Shown here: positions 55,805 to 64,000 of the stretch, one piece after another
Layout: every line of letters begins with the position of its first letter
How positions within the stretch are numbered: position 1 is the stretch's first letter
Position numbers and translations under genes: made by a program
From: Cephalotrichum gorgonifer
Lineage: Eukaryota > Ascomycota > Sordariomycetes > Microascales > Microascaceae
NCBI GenBank assembly: GCA_900312665.1
Contig: ONZQ02000023.1
Coordinates: forward strand, 124,001-188,000
Direction of reading: 5' to 3'
DNA length: 64,000 nt
Notes under the pieces: model-generated
The model's input: the letters and a program-made list of their open reading frames with translations, nothing else
Databases searched by the model: none
Told to the model about the DNA's origin: nothing

Positions 55805-57352
55805 ATGGCTCGCGTCTACGCCGATGTCAACCACACCATGCCCCGGTCCTACTGGGACTATGACAGCGTCAATATTAGTAAGTTGTGACCACCCTTCCAC
55901 ATATCCTTCCTTCCTGGTTCGGCCGTACAGTGAAGATGACCGGCCAGTTGGCCTGTACTTGAGATTGGTTTATCCCATTCAAAATGCTAACCGTGTGTGA
56001 ACAGGCTGGGGTGTGTTGGAGAACTACGAAGTCGTTCGGAAGATCGGTACGTCCGACCCTATTTGTCCCAGTCGATTCCCTCTACTTTCTCGCCGGACGA
56101 TTGGCATACCTTTTTTATGGATGCTATCGCGCTGCTCCAACCGCTCGATAGCCTCCACAGACAAGACGCAATGCGCGAGGCTAACATCTAACCTAGGCCG
56201 GGGAAAGTACTCTGAAGTCTTTGAAGGAATCAACGTGGTCAACTATCAGAAATGCGTCATCAAGGTCCTGAAGCCGGTGAAGAAAAAGAAGATCAAGAGG
56301 GAGATTAAGATTCTCCAGAACCTCGCGGGTGGTCCGAATGTTGTGGCACTGCTCGATGTTGTGAGGGACTCACAGGTTCGTCGAGTACCTCCCCCCATCC
56401 GACTAGAGACCTGCGCCGCTCCAGAGATGTCCCTGGCTCCATTTCTCTCCCTCCTCGATGTGCTGACAGCCGTCATTCGACTCGCAGAGTAAGACGCCGT
56501 CGCTTATCTTTGAGCATGTCAACAACACCGACTTCCGCAACCTCTACCCCAAGTTTACCGACCTCGACGTCCGGTTCTATATCTTCGAACTCCTCAAGGC
56601 GCTTGATTTCTGCCATAGCAAGGGCATCATGCACCGAGACGTGAAACCTCATAACGTTATGATCGATCATGAGAACAGAAAGGTACGTGCTTGATGTGGG
56701 CTGCCATCTTGTACCGCCCGGAACCCGTCACTGATCGCCATGTCTCGCTCTAGCTACGCCTCATCGACTGGGGCCTGGCGGAATTCTACCATCCCGGAAC
56801 CGAGTACAACGTACGCGTAGCGAGCCGATACTTCAAGGGCCCTGAACTGCTCGTCGATTTCCAAGAGTACGACTACAGCCTCGACATGTGGAGCCTAGGC
56901 GCCATGTTCGCGTCCATGATCTTCAGGAAAGAGCCCTTCTTCCATGGACAGAGCAACTCGGATCAACTTGTCAAGATCGCCAAAGTCCTCGGCACCGACA
57001 GCCTCTTTGACTACCTCGACAAGTACGAGATAGAACTCGACACTCTGTACGACGATATCATCGGGCGATTCCCCAAGAAGCCGTGGCACAGCTTCATCAC
57101 TACCGAGAACCAGCGGTTCGTGAGTAACGAAGCCATCGACTTCCTGGACAAGCTGCTGCGATACGACCACCAGGCATGTACTGACTGTCCCCTATCGATT
57201 TTCTCTTTCGACTAACACCGGAATAGGAACGCCTCACGGCCAAGGAAGCCCAGGCCCACCCTTACTTTGACCCCGTGAGGGACGAGGCGGTGTTTAAGCA
57301 GAACCTCGCAGCGAACTCCGTGGCCGTGACGACTGTGGTGCCCACCAACTGA
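55805..57352 (+). CDS. cka1: Casein kinase 2 catalytic subunit alpha
   Basis: Six exons: 55805-55877, 56005-56046, 56197-56375, 56488-56682, 56754-57173 and 57227-57352, giving 344 residues. Hallmarks of CK2 alpha are all present: glycine loop GRGKYSEVFEG, catalytic Lys in CVIKVLKP, the basic stretch KKKKIKREIKIL, HRDVKPHNVMID catalytic loop, DWG instead of DFG, VASRYFKGPELLVD and YDYSLDMWSLGAMFASMIF. CK2 is a constitutive, acid-directed Ser/Thr kinase acting with a regulatory beta subunit on hundreds of nuclear and cytosolic targets. The last intron (57174-57226) appears to use a GC donor (GCATGT), because only ending exon 5 at CAC-CAG keeps YDHQ-ERLTAKEAQAHPYF in frame. The other introns use standard donors. 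All joins preserve the family sequence. Confidence 0.96.
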
Positions 57353-58437
57353 GGCCATAATGGCCGCTATGATGATGATGATAACCACCCTACCCTCACT
57401 ACCCCATTCCCGCGACTGAGCACGAATTCCCCCGAGCACATACGACGTAAGGGGATACCCGGATGAGAGGAACGGGAAGGAACGGCTCTTAAATACCGAA
57501 CCGAAAAATGGCTCGCCTCGGATCCGGCGCCCTGAATGCCTATTAATTGACACCCCCCGATCGGCTCCGCCTTCCAGTCTCGATACGTTCATTTCGGAGT
57601 CTCCAACGACTTTCACACCTCGTTACCCCTCAAAACGACCCGCTTTCCCATGGTATCACCACACAGATATACCACTCCTCTGTACCTCCATCGTCGGGGC
57701 ATTTCCGGCCCTCTGAAATTATCGCGGAAAATATATGGCCTTGAGTTTAGAAACGTGCCACCTAGTCCCGAGGAACTACCCTGCAGCATCGATCTGGAGC
57801 CCCCTCCCCCCAGGTCACACTCCCTCCCTACTCTGATAACCCTTTCTCCTCTCCTCTCCGATTTCTTTTGATGTGCGTACTGGCGGACGCACGACGGTCG
57901 CCCGGATCAAAGCGTGGACCTTGGTAGGGGAAGTGGAAGATAACAGCATGGGATCTCGTTGGGTGTTACATGGGTTCTTTCCTCCTGTAGCGTATTTATG
58001 AGATGAGAAGAGATAGCGGCGTGTTTCGTTCAAATTTCAGTTTCCACTTCCACTTCCACGAAGCGCCCTGATTAGTTCAAGTTGAAAACTACGGGCCTCC
58101 TGTTATAGAAGTTCCAAGATTGCTGGGGGCGGGCGCTGATGATGAGAATAATCCCGCTCCTTTAGCTATGCTACCTGTCCCGAAGCCAATGTGGCCGCCT
58201 AACGCCGTGCTAAACTCCAAATAACCTCTGCTCCTTTCTAACCCCAATCTACCGTAAGAGTAGTCCGCAAAAAGTACGCCGGTGCCAGCCTGTGGAAAAT
58301 ATGTCATCCCAGGGAAGGGATACCAAAAAGAGAATATGACAGATAAACCTTATATCTGCTCCCCCCCCCCCCTTTTTCTTCCCCAATGAATCAATCGTCT
58401 TGAAATGGATTGACCCACAACTCACTTTCACCCTCGG
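57353..58437. other. Convergent intergenic region
   Basis: 1.1 kb between the 3' ends of CK2 alpha (+) and Atg6 (-). Contains a run of 12 C at 58361-58372. No gene recognised. Confidence 0.5.
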
Positions 58438-60021
58438 TCACTCACGCGCCCTCGTACTCACATTGCTGGCGTGGGCGAGCAGGAACTTGCAGCAGGTGAG
58501 CGTGAGCTTACATGCCTTCGTCCACCCGTCGTCCTGCGCCATGCCGAGCTTGATACTCACGTCGCCTATGCGCTCACCCTCGATCCTGTACGGAAGCCTC
58601 AACGCCGGCTTCCCCTCTACGTGGGTCTCCTTCTCCACGAACACACCCAGTTGGCGCACGAGCTCGAGGAAAGCGACCATGGCAGCATTGAGCTTGCGGT
58701 GCATAAATGTCAAGCCGAGCGGGGTGTCTCCCGACGAGTAAAGCTCCAGCGCGGTGCGCTTCGGGGCCGGGGGGGGCGCCTGAGTGCCGCGGTGGGCGGT
58801 GAGGCGGCTCGAGGACGGCGACGGCTGGTCCAGACGGATGATTTTGGAGGTGCTCCCCATGGGCTGGGGCTCGTAGCCGACGAACTTGAAATCGAGCTTG
58901 TCGGCTACAGTGACAAGGAGAAGGAGAGCGTGGCCCCAGGCGGCGTTGATCTCGGACCAGTCGACGGGCTTGCTAGATAGGCGGCCGAGTCGGAGGGAGT
59001 TTATGGTCGCAAAGGTGCCATCGTGGCTGATGCAGAAGGTGTCGTTGTAAACGTTTGAGCGCTGGAGCTTCTCGAGGAGCTGGGAGTCGTGATCGAATTT
59101 GGAGTTGATGCTGTCGCGCTCATCCTGGAAGTCGGCCAGCTTGGCGGCGAACTCGTTCCGCTCGCGCCAGAAGTCCTCTTCCTCGAGGTCAAGGCGGCGT
59201 GCTTCCTCCTCTAGGGCGAGGATTTCCCTGTCCGCCTCTTCCTTTTCTTTCTCGAGCCGGAGGAGCTCAGCCGTGGCCTCCGCCTCCTCCTCCTTTGCCC
59301 TCTTCAGGGCCTCCTCCTGGACCCTCAGATCCTCGTCGCTCGGCTGGTCTGACTGTAGCTCTTTGAGGAAGGATATGTAGGCGTCCCTCTCCTTCGTGGC
59401 GGCCTCTAGTTTCCGCTGTAGCTCCTCTAGAAGCATGTCCGTGCACTCCACGCACACGGGGTGGTCTATGTCGGAGCGCGCAGACAGAATCTCGAAGAGC
59501 TTGCTCATCCGCTCCATCTCGTAGGGCTTTCCCATATCCGGCTCAGCCTCGTCGTCGTCGTGAGCGGCATCCCGAGCCTTCTGACCCGGCTTCGGTTGGT
59601 TGGTGGGTTCTCGGGGTGACATGGGGGAAGGGGAGGCGAGCTGGGACTGGGTGAGGTATATGAAGGACATGGCGGAGTCTCGGGACGAGTGGTTACCGGC
59701 ACCGCTGTGGCGCTTGAAGACTGGGCCGGCGGCATCTTGCGAGACCCTATCGTAGAGTGCCTTCCGCTGCTTCTCTTGTGGCTGCGCGGTCCGCGACGAT
59801 GCCGTGTTCCTAGCAGTCTGCTGCGACGAGGATGCTGTGCCCCGGAGTTAGCCCCAGAAGTATCCTCCCCCCGGGCCCCGGTAGGCAGGGTGAGGGGACA
59901 AAAGGTAGACAGCAAGGGAGGGGGAGGTGTTCGTACCGACGAGCAGGTCGTAGGCTGCCGGGTTGAGGTTCTCGAGAGAGCTGTCGAGCCTCAGCGGCAG
60001 GCGACACTTTTGACAGTACAT
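58438..60021 (-). CDS. atg6: Beclin-1 family protein Atg6/Vps30
   Basis: Two exons on the minus strand, 60021-59937 and 59834-58438, giving 493 residues. Exon 1 encodes MYCQKCRLPLRLDSSLENLN with a CxxC pair; splicing at YDLLV-ASSSQQTARNT uses donor GTACGA and a CTAAC branch. A second CxxC lies in HPVCVECTDMLLEEL. A coiled coil (about residues 190-285) carries LRLEKEKEEADREILALEEE, and the C-terminal BARA domain shows NDTFCISHDGTFATINSLRLG, WSEINAAWGHALLLL, KFVGYEPQPMGS and CKLTLTCCKFLLAHASN. Atg6 is the scaffold of both Vps34 PI3-kinase complexes, joining Atg14 for autophagy and Vps38 for endosomal sorting. I end the protein at VSTRARE (TGA 58438); a possible donor GTGAGT at 58461 would only change the last residues. 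Divergent from Scm3. Confidence 0.93.
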
Positions 60022-60517
60022 CTCTACTACCTGTTAGGTGGTCTGTCGATATGCTATCATGCTACAGCGCTGTGGGTGCAGGTTGGTTGCTACGCTGAAA
60101 GTAAATCAGCGGCGGCCGGAATGTGGGATGCGAGGGGCTCCTTGTCAGAATACCGAGTGACGTACGACAGAATCCGTCCAGCCCACATACAAACACAGTG
60201 CGGACTATCCTAAAGGGTGCTGTTTAGGCGCAGGTTTATTGTCAGATACAGTGTGTATAGCCCATATCATACGGTTGGACCATGCGATAACGACACCCCA
60301 TCGGGCGTGGCGCGCCAATCCAGACCCCTAACGCGCAGAGTGGATTCGCGGGACTCTTAAGCTCTGCCCTGCTCCATAGCAACCGCTGTCCGACCCCCAC
60401 CACACCAACAGACGCAGTAAGAGGAGGTCGAGAGGTGTCGACGACAGTCATTCTGTTACGCTTCCACCATAATTTACAAATATAGCTCCTTCACCACAGC
60501 CCTGCTATGCGCCTGTC
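60022..60517. other. Divergent promoter region Atg6/Scm3
   Basis: 496 bp between the two start codons. No ORF of note. It must contain both promoters. Confidence 0.5.
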
Positions 60518-63500
60518 ATGGAACGTCCCCAGAAGAAAGCGAGGCTTGGTCCCGCGCCCCAGGACGAATCCGACGACGACGACGACGACGAGCTGAACTA
60601 CGAACCCGAGGAGATCTCCCAGCAGCGAGATCCGGGCGTCCGTCTGGCCAAGTCTCGCGCTACCGCCGCCTTCCGGCTGAAGTCGACGTTTGAGAGCATT
60701 TTCGAAAAGTACGAGAGGGACTTTTCTAATGTCGGCGATGAGATTGATCTTCGGACGGGGGAGATTATTGTGAATAATGGCCACCTGCAGGGGATGCGCA
60801 ACGAGAGGGACACGGGGCTGGGCCCCGAGGAGGACGAAGAGGAGGGCATCTCGCTGCATGACATGGAGGCGGTAGAAATGGCACTCGAGGGCACAACGGG
60901 CCGGGGCTCTTCGGGCGGTGACGAGGACGAAGACCAGATCCTTCAGGGGAGAAGCAGCGCGGTTGTTCGCAAGGGCCCGGGCGCCCTCGTCCCGCGGATG
61001 CCGTTGGGGCTAAGCCAGCGACCGCGCCTCACCTCGCACCTCGGGAACCCCCACAACCCACCTCCATTCGGGGCCTCGCCGCTCTTCTTCGGCTCGTGGG
61101 GCCCACCGGGCGCAATGGATCCAGCGTGGCAAGCCCCTCAGATCCACATCCCCCAGTTCAAGAGTTCGTTCGCGGCAGACCTCTTCGCCGACCGGTATCG
61201 GCTCCCTGCCCGGGAGTCGTCGAGGTCCATCTGGGCGCCTGGCTCTCACGACGATGAGGATGAGGACGTGCCGGTCCCGAGGCCGAGGCCGCGCCTGGCT
61301 CCACCGACGAGGAAAGTGCCGGCACGGCCTAGGGCTACGAAGCTAATTCACGCCCCGCCTCCGGATGCGGGCGATTCGGGAGACGAAGATTCTATATTGA
61401 TGGGCACAAACACGTTACTGTTTTTGAATAACGAAGCCAGCCCTTCGCGGCGGCAGCAGGAAACCACCAAGACCACAGACGATGCAGGCATACCCCCATC
61501 CACAGCCGAGGAAGAGATGGGTCGTGATAAGGAGGGTACGGTTCCTCTTCGACATGGACCTCTCACTCACACGGATGACCATGCGACCCTCGCGGGTCTA
61601 GGCGAGGCGGCAGATCAGCCAGCAAATAACTCCTCCGGTGGCATTGAATTATCCTCTCCTACGAAAAAGAATACGTCCACAGCGAACAACAGGACAGAGA
61701 GACGAGCTCGTAACCCTAAGAAAGCTGCGATGTTAGAGGGCGGATCACGGACTAACACGGCTGTGCAACGAGCCGAATCAAACCCTCAAACGACCCATAG
61801 CCTACAACGAGCCACCCACGGCCGGCCTGAGTCTTTTGTCATCGAGCTACGATCCAAGCATCTACTACACGACAGCCACTACCTTGATTTTTCCGACATC
61901 GCCGATCATCCCGCCGAGTCATCGCTGTCAATTCCTCCACAGGCGGACCCGGCACCCCTTGTTCTCGATGATGCGTTGGGCGTCGTACCAGACCCCAAAG
62001 GTTCTCCCTCCCCTTCTTCGTGCCATACTATACCAGATTCCCAGGAGCCGCCTGTATCTCTTCCGGCCAGCTCGGCTCCAAGTACCCTGTTTAAGCAAGC
62101 TCCAGGAGAGTCGCCGCGAACGGCGGCGCAGGCAGAGAAGAGGCAAACGGGAAAGAAGGATATCCCATCCGCATATGACTTGTCTGACGAGGAAATCGGA
62201 TTCGTTGCAAGGCCAGGACGGAAACGGAAGCGTATATCGGACTATACATCGCCTTCCGCGGCCAACAAACCGCCCCCCTCCGGGACAAGCACAGGAATCA
62301 GAACTTCAGACGCTTGCGGCAGCAAGAAGGACCTCGGTAGATCCATTCCGTTACCGGTGAACGGCTTGTTCGGAGCTCGGGAGTCTCCGCAACCCTCCTC
62401 TACGAGAAAAACGAGATCCACTCTCACAAAAGCGAGGTCGCCGTCCCAACCTTCGTTCCCCTTGGGTGAAACCGAAAGTGCAGGTGCTAGCTTGCCAAAA
62501 CATGGCAAGAGGAAACCTTTCTCGCTGCTCTCCCTTGACGATCCTGAGGCCATGCCTTTGCGAACCCGTACTGACCACCCCTCACCACCTCCACTTTCTC
62601 CACTTCCAGACCGTGAGGTCTCCGATAATACCGGAACAAACGGCGAGGAAGACGATACTCAAGTTGAAGTCTCCGGGCAGTCTGTTGACTCTGTAGCGCT
62701 CCCCGAGGACGATAGTCGGCTGCCAAGACTTCCAAGTCCCACTTGCGTCCTTCCCGCGAGAAGGAAACCGTCCAGGGCATCCGATCAAGGCCCCGGTGAT
62801 GTACCTGTAGCCGAGTATCCCAGAGTCCCTGTGGTCATTGAGGACCGCCAGTCTGGTGCGGCAATCGCTGCTCCGCCTGGGTCTCGAAGAGAAACTAGCT
62901 CTAGAGGAGCCCCTACTACAGGTGATGCAGCCGTTGCGGCACCAATCCCCGCTCCTTCGCCCCCAGACACCGTCTCCCCGGTGCAAATGAATATGGCCGG
63001 TGAGCCCGGCCAGCGCGGAATAATGCGCGGTAAATCAAAGGAGAAGACGGCGGGTAACGCAGCTCCTTCGTCACACCTCCCCCTTGCCAGTGCCAGCCTT
63101 GAACCTACTTTTTCCGCGGCCTCCAGCCACCAGCTGTCAGAGTCGCAAGATCACATCAAGGCAACCCCCCGCCGCACGCCGCACGGCAAATCGGCCCTGG
63201 CTAGCACCCCGGGCGCCCGGCCCAATCCGGCAACGCCGTCACGAACCCCAAGACACAAACTCACCCTCCCCGGAACGCCTACCTCCGTCCCCTCGACAGG
63301 CCACCGTTCTCTGATCTCCCTCTTGCCTGAGAGGGAGACTCCCGATGGCAGCGATTCCGAAGATGAGCTTACGTCGTCTACCCTCTGGGCCCTCTTCCAA
63401 AAGTCCACACCTGCGCCAGACTCTATCACGAAGAGCTCCCGCCGGAGGAGACAGCTCGAGGCCAGTCCTACAAAGTTCAAGCGGTCCTCCGCAGTCCGCT

Positions 63501-63634
63501 TGTCGTTTGGTTTCAAGGCAGAGAGGCCTTCTGCGCCGGATGGGTCCGTCATGAGGACTCCGGGTGGTACGATTAGGAAGTGTGGGGAGCGGGGGTTGAA
63601 GTGTGGGAAGGACTTTTGCTTTACCTGCTGCTAG
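60518..63634 (+). CDS. scm3: CENP-A chaperone Scm3 (HJURP-like)
   Basis: Intron-free gene of 1038 codons. The N-terminal ~100 residues hold the Scm3 core: ELNYEPEEISQQRDPG, then FESIFEKYERDFSNVGDEID at ~58-77 and LRTGEIIVNNGHL. This helix and loop bind the CENP-A/H4 dimer and load it at centromeres. Around residue 200 a second fungal motif appears (PAWQAPQIHIPQFKSSFAAD). The remaining ~800 residues are disordered, rich in P, S, T and R/K, with several SPTK-, RTPRHK- and RKRK-like patches that could bind DNA or be CDK targets. The extreme C-terminus is a cysteine cluster, CGERGLKCGKDFCFTCC, a likely small zinc-binding element. Yeast Scm3 is about 220 residues, while filamentous fungi have much longer forms, so the size is not abnormal. 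Divergent from Atg6. Confidence 0.92.
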   Translation: MERPQKKARLGPAPQDESDDDDDDELNYEPEEISQQRDPGVRLAKSRATAAFRLKSTFESIFEKYERDFSNVGDEIDLRTGEIIVNNGHLQGMRNERDTGLGPEEDEEEGISLHDMEAVEMALEGTTGRGSSGGDEDEDQILQGRSSAVVRKGPGALVPRMPLGLSQRPRLTSHLGNPHNPPPFGASPLFFGSWGPPGAMDPAWQAPQIHIPQFKSSFAADLFADRYRLPARESSRSIWAPGSHDDEDEDVPVPRPRPRLAPPTRKVPARPRATKLIHAPPPDAGDSGDEDSILMGTNTLLFLNNEASPSRRQQETTKTTDDAGIPPSTAEEEMGRDKEGTVPLRHGPLTHTDDHATLAGLGEAADQPANNSSGGIELSSPTKKNTSTANNRTERRARNPKKAAMLEGGSRTNTAVQRAESNPQTTHSLQRATHGRPESFVIELRSKHLLHDSHYLDFSDIADHPAESSLSIPPQADPAPLVLDDALGVVPDPKGSPSPSSCHTIPDSQEPPVSLPASSAPSTLFKQAPGESPRTAAQAEKRQTGKKDIPSAYDLSDEEIGFVARPGRKRKRISDYTSPSAANKPPPSGTSTGIRTSDACGSKKDLGRSIPLPVNGLFGARESPQPSSTRKTRSTLTKARSPSQPSFPLGETESAGASLPKHGKRKPFSLLSLDDPEAMPLRTRTDHPSPPPLSPLPDREVSDNTGTNGEEDDTQVEVSGQSVDSVALPEDDSRLPRLPSPTCVLPARRKPSRASDQGPGDVPVAEYPRVPVVIEDRQSGAAIAAPPGSRRETSSRGAPTTGDAAVAAPIPAPSPPDTVSPVQMNMAGEPGQRGIMRGKSKEKTAGNAAPSSHLPLASASLEPTFSAASSHQLSESQDHIKATPRRTPHGKSALASTPGARPNPATPSRTPRHKLTLPGTPTSVPSTGHRSLISLLPERETPDGSDSEDELTSSTLWALFQKSTPAPDSITKSSRRRRQLEASPTKFKRSSAVRLSFGFKAERPSAPDGSVMRTPGGTIRKCGERGLKCGKDFCFTCC

Positions 63635-64000
63635 GTAGGGGAAATGCCGTGGGGGAGGTGGTCATGAATAATAAGATGCTAAGATGAACATATTGAACAA
63701 CCATCGCTTATTTACCTGTTTCAAAGCGTGAACCCCAAAACCTTGCTGCAAGCGTGTTAGGTTTATATGTGCTTCTGCCCTCAGCACCTGGTCTTTGAGC
63801 TGCATCTATATATGCTATTGATCTCACACCACTTTCACAGGATGTCGGGTTCTCATTCAACTGCCGACATGGGAAATATAGACGGACGAGTATAGATCCG
63901 GCACAGAAGGCGTGCGAGATCCCAGGATAAACTCTCCGTCTCTCATGGACTCCTGTGTGCGAGACGCACTCACGGATATGCCCCGAAGAAGATGTATCAA
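63635..64000. other. 3' flank of Scm3, end of window
   Basis: 366 bases after the Scm3 stop without a recognisable feature; the next gene, if any, lies outside the window. Confidence 0.5.

Noticed and set aside
58280..58461. Possible terminal intron of Atg6 (donor GTGAGT at 58461, acceptor near 58290)
   Set aside because: The family ends shortly after LLAHASN, and the read-through stop at 58438 gives a normal length; no conserved sequence lies beyond.
1..64000. Secondary-metabolite or defence gene cluster
   Set aside because: No synthase, P450, transporter or NLR-type gene is present; nearly all genes are housekeeping.
1..64000. Transposons or retroelement remnants
   Set aside because: No transposase, reverse transcriptase or integrase motifs and no long terminal or inverted repeats were found by eye.

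Overview
The window looks like a chromosomal segment of a filamentous ascomycete, most likely a Sordariomycete. Reasons: short introns (about 49-130 nt) with GTNNGT donors and CTAAC/CTGAC branch points; GC-rich coding DNA; Kozak-like starts; and fungal families such as Snx4, Atg14, Scm3 with a long disordered tail, a fungal-type PhoD-like protein and a kexin with a C-terminal acidic tail. Two 20-N runs mark assembly gaps. I see no transposon, CRISPR array, rRNA or confident tRNA, and no metabolic gene cluster. I rebuilt 20 well-supported protein genes, plus one membrane-anchored repeat protein without a recognised family and one doubtful small ORF. Multi-exon models were joined by reading frame and splice signals.

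Layout. 0.1-17 kb: an Atg28-like coiled-coil protein (-), a WDR68/AN11 WD40 protein (+), the elongation factor Spt5 (+), the mitochondrial LETM1/Mdm38 protein (+), mitochondrial adenylate kinase (+) and sorting nexin Snx4/Atg24 (+). 17-30 kb: kexin-type protease (-), a 4-kb gene-free stretch, and a large PhoD-like protein (+). 30-43.5 kb: the exon-junction protein Y14 (-), HDEL receptor Erd2 (-), kinetochore CENP-U/Ame1 (+), a twin CX9C protein (-), ribosomal protein uS17/RPS11 (-) and kinetochore scaffold Spc105/KNL1 (+). 43.5-54.5 kb: the repeat-rich membrane orphan (+), Atg14 (-), a 172-residue conserved-looking protein (+), a repeat/gap region and a DUF3807-type protein (+). 54.5-64 kb: casein kinase 2 alpha (+), Beclin/Atg6 (-) and the CENP-A chaperone Scm3 (+).

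Two themes recur. Autophagy or endosomal PI3P biology: Atg28-like, Snx4/Atg24, Atg14 and Atg6; the last two are partner subunits of PI3-kinase complex I. Centromere/kinetochore: Ame1, Spc105 and Scm3, each on the + strand and each divergent from its upstream neighbour. The most unusual single observations are: a PhoD-like protein whose expected metal-ligand positions look substituted; the orphan membrane protein with nine 11-residue LEA-like repeats; an apparent GC-AG intron in CK2 alpha; several stop-free introns of length 3n; 7-nt and 18-nt first coding exons; and an Erd2 with a long acidic tail. All family assignments are from recognition of sequence motifs, not from a database search.
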